Under the pieces are notes generated by a model, which made no database searches, was not told where the DNA came from, and saw nothing but the letters and a program-made list of their open reading frames with translations. From Aliirhizobium wenxiniae (GTDB lineage: Bacteria > Pseudomonadota > Alphaproteobacteria > Rhizobiales > Rhizobiaceae): 64,000 nt of DNA. Both the position numbers and the translations under genes were made by a program. This document shows, in pieces, positions 51,699-60,070 of this stretch. Every line of letters begins with the position of its first letter. Position 1 is the first letter of the stretch. The stretch lies in assembly GCF_014201355.1 (NCBI RefSeq), contig NZ_JACHEG010000016.1:1-64000 (forward strand), read 5' to 3'.

Positions 51699-54287
51699 AT
51701 GGCCGATCCTCGGGATGAAAGCGGGAAGCGGACGTTGGTATACGACAGGTCGAAAGTTGATCTTACAAACTGTGATCGCGAGCCGATCCATATTCCGGGC
51801 AGCATACAGCCTCATGGAGCCATGATAGTTCTATCGGACAATGGCCTCGTCTCGTTTGTCTCGGAAAATATCTCGCAGTTTCTCGGCGAGACGAACAGGG
51901 ACTACCTTGGAGCGGAACTATCCGACGTCGTCGGCAACACGGTCGCGCACGATATCGGTAACGCCATTGCCGGAGCTGGGTCCGGGCATACTGCTGGAGT
52001 CATCCTCAAGGCCAAGGTCGGCGAAAGCGACAAGCTCGCTGATATCACCGTTCACCGCTATGCAGAACGCACCTTCCTCGAGTTCGAGCCGCCCGCGTCG
52101 GTCGAGGATACTGAAGTCGCGCTCCACCTGACGCAGTCGCTCGTGAGACGTGTCGATAGCTACTCCCAGTTCGATCCGTTGTTCAAAGCCGTAGCCCGCC
52201 TCGTCCGCGCCATGCTCGGTTACGATCGCGTTATGGTCTACCGTTTCCTCCATAACGGAGCCGGGCGGGTCGTCGCGGAAGCGAAGGACCCGTCTCTCGG
52301 CAGCTTCCTCGGGCAGCACTTCCCGGTCTCCGACATTCCGGTGCAGGCAAGGAAACTCTACGTAGAGAACTGGGTCCGCGTCATCGGCGACGCATCTTTC
52401 GTTCCCGTCCCGCTAGTCCCGGGCATCAAGGACGGTGAGAGGGAAGTCGATTTGTCGTTTTCGCATCTGCGGAGCGTGTCGCCGATCCATTGCGAATATC
52501 TTCGCAACATGGGTGTCGCCGCATCCATGTCGATTTCCATCGTCGTCGATGGCGAGCTTTGGGGTCTGATCGCCTGTCATCACAACACACCCAAAAACCT
52601 GTCAATCCCGCTTAGGGTCGCGACGGAACTGTTCGCCCAGTATTTTTCCCTCCATGTCGGTACGATCGAGCACCGGACGCAGAAAGCTGCCGCGGCTGCT
52701 ACGCGCGGGCGGCTCGATGCCATCATCGAAGACGTCAATCCGCACGTTCCCGTGGAAATCACGCTGCGGGAGAAACTCGGTGAGTTCTCGTCCCTAGTCG
52801 ACAGCGACGGCGCAGGCCTGTGGTCACGCGGGCAATGGTCAGCATATGGCGTTACGCCCCCGGATGACGACGTTGCCGATCTGATGGCACTGGTTTCTGA
52901 GAACGCCGGGCGCAACATCTGGGACACGCAGTCGATGAGGGACGAGTTCGGCGAGCGATATGGCACGCGGGTCGCGGGCCTGATGGCAATCCCGATCTCC
53001 GTGTCGTCGCCCGACTACCTGGTGATGTTCCGCAGCGAGGAGGCCCACCAGATCGAATGGGCAGGCGAACCCCGCAAACACGAAGTCCTCAACGAGAACG
53101 AACGCAGGCTCAGCCCGCGCGGCAGCTTCGACACCTGGCGTGAAGACGTGCGCCATAAATCTCTGCCCTGGACGAGCGCCGACATTGTCATCGCGGATTC
53201 CATCCGCAGCTATGTCCGTGATGTGATGCTATCGCATAACGACGCGACGGAAGAGCAGCGTATAAAGACAGAGAGCCAGAGGGTCCTGCTGAATTCTGAG
53301 CTCAACCATCGGGTCAAAAACATCCTGGCACTCGTAAAATCCATTGCCACTCAGACGGGTGCCAATGCCGCCTCGGTGGAAGACTACGCCAAGTCGTTCG
53401 AAGGCCGCCTCCGCGCGCTCTCATTCGCCCACGACCAGTCGTTTTCCGGCACTGGCGGCGGCGAATTGCACGATCTCGTCGAAGCCGAAGCGGGCATGCA
53501 TCGGTTTGCCCAGATGCCCGACCGCATCAGAATTGAAGGCGAACCTCTCGGGCTGACTGAACGTGCGTTCGGGGTGTTCGCCCTGCTCCTTCACGAGATG
53601 ATGACGAACGCGGCTAAATACGGAGGCCTATCGGTGCCATCGGGCAGCCTGAAGATCTCCTGGAAGCTTGCCGACAGCGGGGACTGCGAGCTGCACTGGA
53701 TCGAGAGCGGAGGCCCCGAAGTCGTCGCGCCGAAGCGCCGTGGCTTCGGATCCAAGCTGATCGAGAAGACGATATCGCACGACCTCGAGGGAACGGTGGA
53801 TATCGATTTCGCAAAAGAAGGACTCGAAGCGAGGATTGTGCTGCCGAAGGCGCATTTGAGGGAAGTCGCGGCCCGCTCGGAAGATTTCAACATTAAAGCC
53901 GCTGTACCACCGCAGCCTATCAATGAACTGAACGTCCTCTTGGTTGAAGATCAATCGTTGATCGCGATGGATACCGAGGAACTCCTGCGCGAGATGGGAG
54001 CGTCCACCGTTTGGATCGCGCCGACCGTCCCGACCGCTCTAGGCTCTATCGACAAGCACAAGCCCGATTGCGCGGTCCTCGATCTGAACCTCGGCCACAC
54101 GACATCTGAAGAAGTCGCCATCAGGTTGGAGGAGCTGGCAATTCCTTATGTCTTTGCCACTGGATACCGCGACAGCGTCACCATTCCAGACGGCTTGGCC
54201 CATGTCCCAGTTGTGCGCAAGCCCGTCGCGTACGAAACCCTGGCCTTTGCGTTGAACAAAGCGATCCGGACTGAACGTGTCAGATGA
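51699..54287 (+). CDS. bphP: Bacteriophytochrome with HWE kinase and C-terminal receiver (Agp2-like)
   Basis: An 862-residue red/far-red photoreceptor. PAS2 (about 20-130) carries the chromophore Cys25 in NCDREPIHIPGSIQPHG, which binds biliverdin. The GAF domain (about 145-330) has FPVSDIPVQARKLY (Asp212) and SPIHCEYLRN (His264). The PHY domain has the PRGSF tongue (about 473-477). The HWE kinase has His537 (LNHRVKNILALV), LHEMMTNAAKYGGLS and HWIESGGPEV. A receiver has Asp795 (VLDLNLGH) and FATGY. PAS-GAF-PHY-HWE-REC is the layout of Agrobacterium Agp2, a bathy-phytochrome; bathy behaviour here is inference. AAGGAA precedes the ATG. Confidence 0.95.
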   Translation: MADPRDESGKRTLVYDRSKVDLTNCDREPIHIPGSIQPHGAMIVLSDNGLVSFVSENISQFLGETNRDYLGAELSDVVGNTVAHDIGNAIAGAGSGHTAGVILKAKVGESDKLADITVHRYAERTFLEFEPPASVEDTEVALHLTQSLVRRVDSYSQFDPLFKAVARLVRAMLGYDRVMVYRFLHNGAGRVVAEAKDPSLGSFLGQHFPVSDIPVQARKLYVENWVRVIGDASFVPVPLVPGIKDGEREVDLSFSHLRSVSPIHCEYLRNMGVAASMSISIVVDGELWGLIACHHNTPKNLSIPLRVATELFAQYFSLHVGTIEHRTQKAAAAATRGRLDAIIEDVNPHVPVEITLREKLGEFSSLVDSDGAGLWSRGQWSAYGVTPPDDDVADLMALVSENAGRNIWDTQSMRDEFGERYGTRVAGLMAIPISVSSPDYLVMFRSEEAHQIEWAGEPRKHEVLNENERRLSPRGSFDTWREDVRHKSLPWTSADIVIADSIRSYVRDVMLSHNDATEEQRIKTESQRVLLNSELNHRVKNILALVKSIATQTGANAASVEDYAKSFEGRLRALSFAHDQSFSGTGGGELHDLVEAEAGMHRFAQMPDRIRIEGEPLGLTERAFGVFALLLHEMMTNAAKYGGLSVPSGSLKISWKLADSGDCELHWIESGGPEVVAPKRRGFGSKLIEKTISHDLEGTVDIDFAKEGLEARIVLPKAHLREVAARSEDFNIKAAVPPQPINELNVLLVEDQSLIAMDTEELLREMGASTVWIAPTVPTALGSIDKHKPDCAVLDLNLGHTTSEEVAIRLEELAIPYVFATGYRDSVTIPDGLAHVPVVRKPVAYETLAFALNKAIRTERVR

Positions 54288-54409
54288 ATCTGAATGTTCA
54301 AGGACCCCGCATGCCTTGTCTCGGACCTTCCTCGCCTTATCTGACGATCCTCAATCCCGAGATCGAGCAACCAATGCCCTCAGCATCCGATGCCTCCCCC
54401 TTCCGCTTT

Positions 54410-54715
54410 CTAGGTCATAACGGCGAAGCGGCCGGGATCATCGATGATTACCACGAGCTCCGTATCCCCAAGGTTCAGCGCTCTCGCAGTTGATTGATTG
54501 TAATAGCTGCTTCTCCGGAGATCGATCATCTTGCACCCCCTCCTGATAGAACAGGCCAGGGGCCGGTGATGATCAAGGAGTTCCCGTTGTCCCCGACGAT
54601 CGGCTGACGCGGAGTTTTTTTTACCAGGTCCAGCTCCATTGTGAGCTGGCCGACCTTGCGTTCCAGCGCCGCAATTTGGAAAGGATGCGGACAGATCCAA
54701 CGTTTCAACGGCCTC
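54410..54715 (-). mobile_element. Remnant of an IS3-type transposase (orfA end, orfB start)
   Basis: On the minus strand, RWICPHPFQIAALERKVGQL then TMELDLVKKTPRQP (54715-54610) matches the C-terminal leucine-zipper part of IS3-group orfA. IDLRRSSYYNQSTARALNLG, DTELVVIIDD (about 54533-54420) matches the start of orfB. The N-terminal HTH and the DDE catalytic domain are missing, and no terminal repeats were found. A dead scrap. Confidence 0.65.
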
Positions 54716-54834
54716 TTTTTTACGCTTTACTGGCGGCTATACCGATATGTCGAGGCTCCGATCGCAGTGAAATGACGATAGCGTAGACCGCGACGTTCCC
54801 GATCCGACGCCTCGCAGGAGCCGGCCAGGGTTGG

Positions 54835-55191
54835 TTAAGGAGCCATACAGCGCAACTGCTGTGCCAGTCGTTGAATATCGTATGGCTTTGCAAAGAACAC
54901 TCCACGCGCCGGAAGCTCATGCGCTTGCGGGTTATTCATCCCGGACACCACGATTATTTCGATGGGCGGCCAACGGTCTCGTACCGCCGCAGCAAGTTTC
55001 AACCCATCCATGCTGCCGGGCATATCGATGTCCGTGAGAAGGATTCTGATGTCTGAATTTGTTTCAAGAATGGTTATGGCCTCATCAGCATTTGATGCCT
55101 CGATAGCGATGAAACCGGCTTCCTCGACGAGATCCATCGCGAGAAGCCGCAAAAGCGGTTCATCTTCAACGATCAATACTGATTTACGCAT
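54835..55191 (-). CDS. Single-domain response regulator partnered with the Cache-HWE kinase
   Basis: A 118-residue receiver: IVEDEPLL, Asp in LTDIDMPGSMDG, VSGM and Lys in FAKPY. It overlaps the end of the upstream kinase gene by 8 bases and is its obvious target. I start at the ATG at 55191 after GAGGGTGGGA; a GTG two codons earlier is possible. It is one of three near-identical lone receivers in the window (with 14450 and 21254), suggesting copies from one ancestor. Confidence 0.9.
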   Translation of the reverse strand: MRKSVLIVEDEPLLRLLAMDLVEEAGFIAIEASNADEAITILETNSDIRILLTDIDMPGSMDGLKLAAAVRDRWPPIEIIVVSGMNNPQAHELPARGVFFAKPYDIQRLAQQLRCMAP

Positions 55192-56869
55192 TCCCACCCT
55201 CGTCGCATCGACCGCTAGTAACGCCGAGGTCGACTTCTTGTTCCGCCACCTGAAAACTGAGCTCGAAACGTAAACCGTCTGCTCGAAAATCAGAGGCCGT
55301 CTCGGCTTTTGCTCCGCTGGGAAATGCTCTTTCTATCAGTATACTTCCGAAACCTTTTCGAGTGGGTTTAACCACGGCAGGGCCTCCAATTTCCTGCCAT
55401 GTGAGATCGATCCGGCCATCATTTTCACTCCACCTGATATCCACCTTTCCTGTGTCGACGCTCAGGCTCCCGTACTTCGTTGCGTTGGTCGCCAGCTCGT
55501 GAAGAATGAGCGACAAGGGGAGCGCCAAGTCAGGGGACAGCATAAGGTTCGGCCCAGAAATCGAAACTCGGTCCTGGTCTGAAGAATGAGCGAGAAGGGC
55601 GGCTTCTATAACTTGACGAATATGCGATGCCGAGCCCTCTTTCGACAGAATGAGATCATAGGTGCTCGCCAGTGCCGTCAGCCGTTCGGAAAAGGAACCA
55701 TATCGGTCCGGGTCGGCGCGAGCGAAGGTCTGACGCGCGATCGCCTGTACCAAAGCGAAGCCGTTCTTAACCCGATGGGCCAGCTCTCGGACAAGGAGTG
55801 TCCGCTCTTCCTCCGTCTTTTCGTTCAGCACACGCCGACGGTCCAGCTCGTCCAAGAGGTCATCTAGTGCTGCGCCAACGGCGTGCAGCTCGTCCGTCGG
55901 TCTCATTCCTGTTCGAGCATCGACACTTCCAGCTTTCCACCGCGTCATTACAACCGCGATCTCGGTGATCGGCACAAGGATAAATCGATGACCGATAAAC
56001 ACCGCTAGCACCATCGAAACTAAGCCTCCAGCGACGATCCCAAGCAGGTTGATAATGGTCGCGCGATCGATGGGCGAAAAGGCCTCATCTTTCGAGAAAC
56101 CTGCGCTGACATAGAGGGGACTGGAAGGTGGTGTGATGGGGCGATACCCAAGGACGCGCTCGGTACCGTCTTGGCTGGTAACCTCGATCGTCCCAGGTTG
56201 ATTAGCGTGGATGAGCGGCTGGAACTCGTCGGGAATAACAGTTCCGACAAATTTCTCAGGAAAAGGAACGCGCGCCACGATCACCCCTGCTGCATCGGCG
56301 ATGGTCACAGCGTTGCCTCGCGGCACTCCACGTTCGGTGATTCTGGCTTGTAGCCAATCCGCCCGAATCCCGCTGATCACGATTGCTGTGACATTAACAC
56401 CATCGATTACAGGCATCGCGAACGGAATGACGGCACTGTCAGATACCCTGCTCCTTGTATAGTTCCCTGCTGCAAACTGTTTGTCAGCGAGAGCCTTGCG
56501 AACGTAGTCACGGTCAGCAAAGGACGCGTCTGCCGGAATAGGCACGCTGCCGCAAACAGGACTTCCGTCAGTACGAATAACGAAGATCGCACCAATGTTT
56601 GAGACTTTTGCGGATAAGGAAGCGAGAGCGTCGTCGCAGGCGACAGCATCGAGATGGCGCACAGACGGGATCGATGTCACGGCGATAAGGAGAGATCGAA
56701 GGCCTTCAACAATACGCTCGACCTCAGAAGAAGCCTGACGAGCTGCTTGGGCGGCCTGCGCTCGAACTTCATGGCTGCGCTGAACACGTGTCGCGATCTC
56801 GTTATACCCGAGCATAGCGACGACCGGAGCAAGTGCAGCGATCGCCACGGCCACGAGCTTCAGTCTCAT
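55184..56869 (-). CDS. Membrane Cache-HAMP HWE histidine kinase
   Basis: A 561-residue inner-membrane sensor. TM1 about 4-21, a periplasmic double-Cache-type domain about 30-270 (FADRDYVRKALADKQFAAGN, SAVIPFAMPVIDGVNVTAIV), TM2 about 273-297, HAMP about 298-350 and an HWE kinase with His365 (LAHRVKNGFALV), LHELATNATKYGSLS and WQEIGGPAV with GFGSILI. It senses something outside the inner membrane, ligand unknown. GGGGGATGCTAG precedes the start. Together with the receiver it makes a complete two-component pair. The EcfG-like sigma gene is divergent, 334 bases away. Confidence 0.93.
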   Translation of the reverse strand: MRLKLVAVAIAALAPVVAMLGYNEIATRVQRSHEVRAQAAQAARQASSEVERIVEGLRSLLIAVTSIPSVRHLDAVACDDALASLSAKVSNIGAIFVIRTDGSPVCGSVPIPADASFADRDYVRKALADKQFAAGNYTRSRVSDSAVIPFAMPVIDGVNVTAIVISGIRADWLQARITERGVPRGNAVTIADAAGVIVARVPFPEKFVGTVIPDEFQPLIHANQPGTIEVTSQDGTERVLGYRPITPPSSPLYVSAGFSKDEAFSPIDRATIINLLGIVAGGLVSMVLAVFIGHRFILVPITEIAVVMTRWKAGSVDARTGMRPTDELHAVGAALDDLLDELDRRRVLNEKTEEERTLLVRELAHRVKNGFALVQAIARQTFARADPDRYGSFSERLTALASTYDLILSKEGSASHIRQVIEAALLAHSSDQDRVSISGPNLMLSPDLALPLSLILHELATNATKYGSLSVDTGKVDIRWSENDGRIDLTWQEIGGPAVVKPTRKGFGSILIERAFPSGAKAETASDFRADGLRFELSFQVAEQEVDLGVTSGRCDEGGNA

Positions 56870-57203
56870 CTAGCATCCCCCGTATTAGGAAGACCGATAG
56901 CACGCGCCGGTTCAGCTTGCTATCGCGAGGCGCCCTCGATCCAAGGATATATTCCTTGAGGTTGCTGGGGATCAAAACGGCAAAAACTTTCGTTCTTGAG
57001 GATGAGTCATCTCCGGAGGGTACATCCGAATACCACTCCGAAGCCTACGTGCCACACTGTCATTATTATTCTGCTGATGATCGGCGGCGAAACGGTTATG
57101 GTCAAACCTGAAAAGCTTTGCACGGAAATAGTCGTCCGTATGCCATCCTTTACCGCGCCGTTCGGTACGCTACCGGACACACCCAACCCGCGGAGATCGA
57201 GCC
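56870..57203. other. Divergent intergenic region, kinase versus sigma factor
   Basis: No gene is assigned. I looked for a NepR-type anti-sigma gene here, as sits beside ecfG in most alphaproteobacteria, and did not see its conserved core. No GGAAC site was found either. Confidence 0.35.
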
Positions 57204-57719
57204 ATGACGTATGCGAAGACTGTCCGTATTCAGTCGGCGGTAATCGAACTGCTTCCTGCTCTTAGAAATTTCGCTCGCCGTTTTTGCAAACAGGAAGGCG
57301 ATGTCGAAGATCTCGTTCAAGACACGGTCGTAAAAGCGCTTGGCAATCTCGACAAGTTTCAGGAGGGGACCCGGCTGAAATCATGGCTGTTTACGATCAT
57401 GCGCAACACCTTCGCAACCCGATACGTGGTGGCCAAGCGGACGGTGTTAGGCCTTGATGATCTGACGGCCATGGCACCGTCGCAGCCGGCGTCGCAGGAG
57501 TGGGTGATGCGCGGTCGCGAGTTCGAGATAGCCTTCAGTACTTTGCCCAACTGTTACCACGACGCCGCACAAATGATATTGCAGGAGGGCTCCAGCTATG
57601 AAGAGGCGGCAACCCGATGCGGCTGTAAGGTCGGGACAGTCAAAGGTCGCGTGAACAGGGCGCGGGCGCATTTAGCTAGTAGCATGGGCGACATCGTCTC
57701 TGCGGCAGCTCATATCTAG
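57204..57719 (+). CDS. EcfG-like ECF sigma factor
   Basis: A 171-residue sigma factor. Region 2 (about 15-85) reads LLPALRNFARRFCKQEGDVE, DLVQDTVVKALGNLDKFQEG, SWLFTIMRNTF. Region 4 (about 110-160) reads FEIAFSTLPNCYHDAAQMIL then SSYEEAATRCGCKVGTVKGR. The VEDLVQDTVVKAL and RLKSWLFTIMRNTF segments are those of the EcfG (general stress) class; it looks like a second copy as rhizobia often have. It would direct RNA polymerase to GGAAC promoters, many of which are present here. No adjacent anti-sigma (NepR) or PhyR. The ribosome site is weak. Confidence 0.88.
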   Translation: MTYAKTVRIQSAVIELLPALRNFARRFCKQEGDVEDLVQDTVVKALGNLDKFQEGTRLKSWLFTIMRNTFATRYVVAKRTVLGLDDLTAMAPSQPASQEWVMRGREFEIAFSTLPNCYHDAAQMILQEGSSYEEAATRCGCKVGTVKGRVNRARAHLASSMGDIVSAAAHI

Positions 57720-58221
57720 GGGAATGGGCTTTCGACGTTCCCTTGGTTGAAGTCCCCACCAGAAGCCGCCGTGTCCGTACGGAACGCTGAAGCGAGGATT
57801 TGCTCTTCATTCTAAAGGTCTAAGTGATGCGGAGTTCCTAGGGGATGTACATACGGTGAAACCGTACCCGCTGTATATTGCCGCCGACTTCTTCGGGCCG
57901 ATGATGTTTAATCAGCCCGGCGAAGGGACGGAAATCCGCAGTGAGCTCTTCGAAGTCAGCAGCTGAGGTTGGACGAACTTGAAGACGTCGGCCAGGAGGG
58001 AAGCTTCCGGACGGATATCGAAGTGATGGCTCTGGGAGGCGGCCAACCCGAGCTATCGGCTTTTTCAAGTCGGAGCAGTGGCTCGAGCCTCTTCACTCCG
58101 ATTGTATTGCAGATTATCGGGATCGCCGGTTTATTCCTCCTTGGGATCGCTTAGGTGTGGCTAACGCCACGAGTACACGACGTATCACAAATCAGCCGTA
58201 GGGAGGAATGGTTGCGATAGT
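57720..58221. other. Stretch with only weak frames
   Basis: Two overlapping plus frames look protein-like but lack starts. One ends at about 57965 (PLYIAADFFGPMMFNQPGEG). A TTG-started frame at 57969-58154 ends in a hydrophobic helix (FTPIVLQIIGIAGLFLLGIA) and could be a small membrane protein. Neither is firm. Confidence 0.25.
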
Positions 58222-58247
58222 GGAACCGATCACTCTTGCGGCGAGTT
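58222..58247 (+). promoter_or_regulatory. EcfG/RpoE2-type promoter for the second DUF892 gene
   Basis: GGAAC (58222-58226), 19 bases, TT (58246-58247); -10 reads AGTT. It ends 36 bases before the start codon at 58284. Confidence 0.5.
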
Positions 58248-58283
58248 GTCGAGCGAACCACTGCCAACCCGGAGGACAATCCC

Positions 58284-58784
58284 ATGGCTGCCACGAAGAC
58301 ACTCGACGACCTTTTCCTCGACACGCTGAAAGACATCTACTTTGCAGAAAAACAGATTTTGAAGGCACTGCCCAAAATGGCGCGCGCTGCTCAGTCCGAG
58401 GAGGGCAAAGCGGGCTTCCTTCAACACCGCGAGGAAACGCAGGGGCAGATCGAACGCCTCGAGGAGGTCTTTGAGCTTTTGGGCAAGGCTGCTCGTGGCA
58501 AGACCTGTGAAGCGATCCAGGGAATCATCGCCGAAGGCGAAGAGATCATGGAAGAGTTCAAGGAAAGCCCTGCCCTTGACGCCGGCCTCATCTCCTCGGC
58601 CCAAGCCGTTGAGCACTACGAAATCGCCCGGTACGGCACGTTGATTGAGTGGGCAAATCAGCTTGGGCTCACCGAGGCCGTCCTACTCCTGCAAGCCAAC
58701 CTGGCGGAGGAGGAGGCGACCGATCAGAAACTGACCCAGCTCGCTAAAGCCTCGGCGAATGCCAAAGCCCAGAAAGCTTCCTGA
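58284..58784 (+). CDS. Ferritin-like DUF892 protein (YciE/YciF family), second copy
   Basis: A 166-residue paralogue of the gene at 30765, identical in length and about 85% identical by eye. The di-iron-type ligands (AEKQ, HREE, EGEE, VEHYE) are all kept. Differences cluster in the last 35 residues (EAVLLLQANLAEEEATDQKL). The start at 58284 follows GGAGGACAATCCC; upstream codons have no match. Like its sibling it is followed by a GGCCGCC hairpin and then a gene, here a 97-aa protein rather than katE. Confidence 0.92.
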   Translation: MAATKTLDDLFLDTLKDIYFAEKQILKALPKMARAAQSEEGKAGFLQHREETQGQIERLEEVFELLGKAARGKTCEAIQGIIAEGEEIMEEFKESPALDAGLISSAQAVEHYEIARYGTLIEWANQLGLTEAVLLLQANLAEEEATDQKLTQLAKASANAKAQKAS

Positions 58785-58803
58785 TCCTGGAGCTACGTAA
58801 TCA

Positions 58804-58827
58804 GGCCGCCCCTTGTGGCGGCCTTTT
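58804..58827 (+). terminator. Rho-independent terminator after the second DUF892 gene
   Basis: GGCCGCC-CCTTGT-GGCGGCC, 7-bp stem, then TTTT. The stem sequence equals that behind the first copy. The next gene starts 23 bases later. Confidence 0.8.
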
Positions 58828-58849
58828 CCGTTTCATCGAGGTCTGCACA

Positions 58850-59143
58850 ATGCACCTTATCGAAATCTTTCTGCCGATATCGGTCAATGACCCTCAGTCC
58901 AAGATTGAGGCTGTTCGTCGGGAGCTAGTCGAGCAATTCGGTGGGGCCACCCTTCACATAAACGCGCCCGCTGAAGGGTTGTGGCAGGATGACGGTCCAG
59001 TCGAAAGGGACCGCATTGTTATTGCGGAAGTCATGGCGGAGATCCTTGATACTTTCTGGTGGCGCTCCTATCGGGAGCGACTTGAGGACGTATTCGATCA
59101 GGATTCGATCTTGATACGGGCAACAGAGACTGCTTGTCTTTGA
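58850..59143 (+). CDS. Hypothetical protein (97 aa)
   Basis: A 97-residue protein with a beta-alpha start (MHLIEIFLPISVNDPQSKIE, AVRRELVEQFGGATLHINAP) and a C-terminal helix-rich part (ERDRIVIAEVMAEILDTFWW). It resembles small ferredoxin-fold dimers in shape, but I do not know the family. GAGGTCTGCACA precedes the ATG. It follows the hairpin of the DUF892 gene as katE does in the other copy. Confidence 0.6.
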   Translation: MHLIEIFLPISVNDPQSKIEAVRRELVEQFGGATLHINAPAEGLWQDDGPVERDRIVIAEVMAEILDTFWWRSYRERLEDVFDQDSILIRATETACL

Positions 59144-59213
59144 GCAGCGGTTTCGGCAGCTCCTGTCGCTTGTCTTTTGGCTTCTTCCACCGACAGACGT
59201 CCGGGTCACGCCT

Positions 59214-59229
59214 GTTACAATGCGTTACA
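59214..59229 (+). promoter_or_regulatory. K-box (FxkR-type binding site) before fixK
   Basis: GTTACA-ATGC-GTTACA: a direct repeat with exactly four bases between, as described for the K-box bound by FxkR ahead of fixK in Rhizobium etli. It lies 80 bases before the fixK start. The fxkR gene itself is not in this window. Confidence 0.8.
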
Positions 59230-59308
59230 ATTTCGCATTATATTTTACAGATCGCTCATCCGCCTGTTACCGCTAGTGTGTCCAATGGCTCATCAAATGG
59301 AGTCAGAC

Positions 59309-60052
59309 ATGCCGCTCGCCAGCTATAGCCGTGAACAAGCTGCAAAAATCACCTTTCAACAGGCGCAGCCTGAGACGCTCAACTGCTTGTTTTACCGGCA
59401 GCCGGTCGAATTTGTGCAGCCGGGTCAATCCATATTCTTTGAAGGTGACGAAGCAAAACATGTCTTCGAGGTCGTCGCAGGTGCGTTACGCATTTTCCGG
59501 ATACTTTCAGACGGCCGCCGCGTTGTCACCGGTTTCGTGTTCGACGGCGATCTTCTCGGCGTTTCACTCAGAAAAAATTATCTCTACAGCGCGGAAGCGT
59601 TGGTCGACACCAAGATCCGGCGGCTAACGAGGAAGAACTTCGACCTTGTTGTCCGGCAATCCGAGGACCTTGCTCCGCGGGCATTTGAATTCATCTGTGA
59701 TGAGATGGCTGCGGTGCAAGATCAAATGGTTTTGCTTGCGTGCAAGAGCGCCGAAGAGCGGCTCTGCACGTTCCTACTGAAGCACCTGCGCAAATCGATG
59801 ACAAAGGGAGAAGGCCAGTCGGTTGTAAAACTGCCAATGACGCGACAGGACATGGCCGACTATCTCGGACTGACAATTGAGACCGTCTCGCGGATGATCA
59901 CTAAACTGAGCACAAAGGGTGTTTTGGGGTGCGTTGGTCGGCATTCGGTGAAGGTTATGAAACCGATGTTGCTTGCACAACTGGCCGGAGACGATGACGT
60001 CTATGAGTGGGCAACCTCGATCGAGCAATCCGAAGGCCGGCGCCACAACTAA
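59309..60052 (+). CDS. fixK: FixK-like Crp/Fnr transcription regulator
   Basis: A 247-residue regulator with the cyclic-nucleotide-type fold (about 30-145; SIFFEGDEAKHVFEVVAGAL, FDGDLLGVS) and a winged helix with FNR-type recognition residues (TIETVSRMI, Glu..Ser-Arg), so it should bind TTGAT-N4-ATCAA sites. Only one Cys lies near the N-terminus, so the iron-sulfur cluster of Fnr is absent, as in FixK. In rhizobia FixK turns on microaerobic respiration and fix genes. The start at 59309 follows GGAGTCAGAC. It is followed by the FixL-like gene after 18 bases and preceded by a K-box. Confidence 0.9.
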   Translation: MPLASYSREQAAKITFQQAQPETLNCLFYRQPVEFVQPGQSIFFEGDEAKHVFEVVAGALRIFRILSDGRRVVTGFVFDGDLLGVSLRKNYLYSAEALVDTKIRRLTRKNFDLVVRQSEDLAPRAFEFICDEMAAVQDQMVLLACKSAEERLCTFLLKHLRKSMTKGEGQSVVKLPMTRQDMADYLGLTIETVSRMITKLSTKGVLGCVGRHSVKVMKPMLLAQLAGDDDVYEWATSIEQSEGRRHN

Positions 60053-60070
60053 CGTGGATCGTAGCACGAG

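Noticed and set aside
57060..57204. NepR-like anti-sigma gene before the EcfG-like sigma factor
   Set aside because: The short frames here lack the conserved NepR core helices, and no start/stop arrangement fits.
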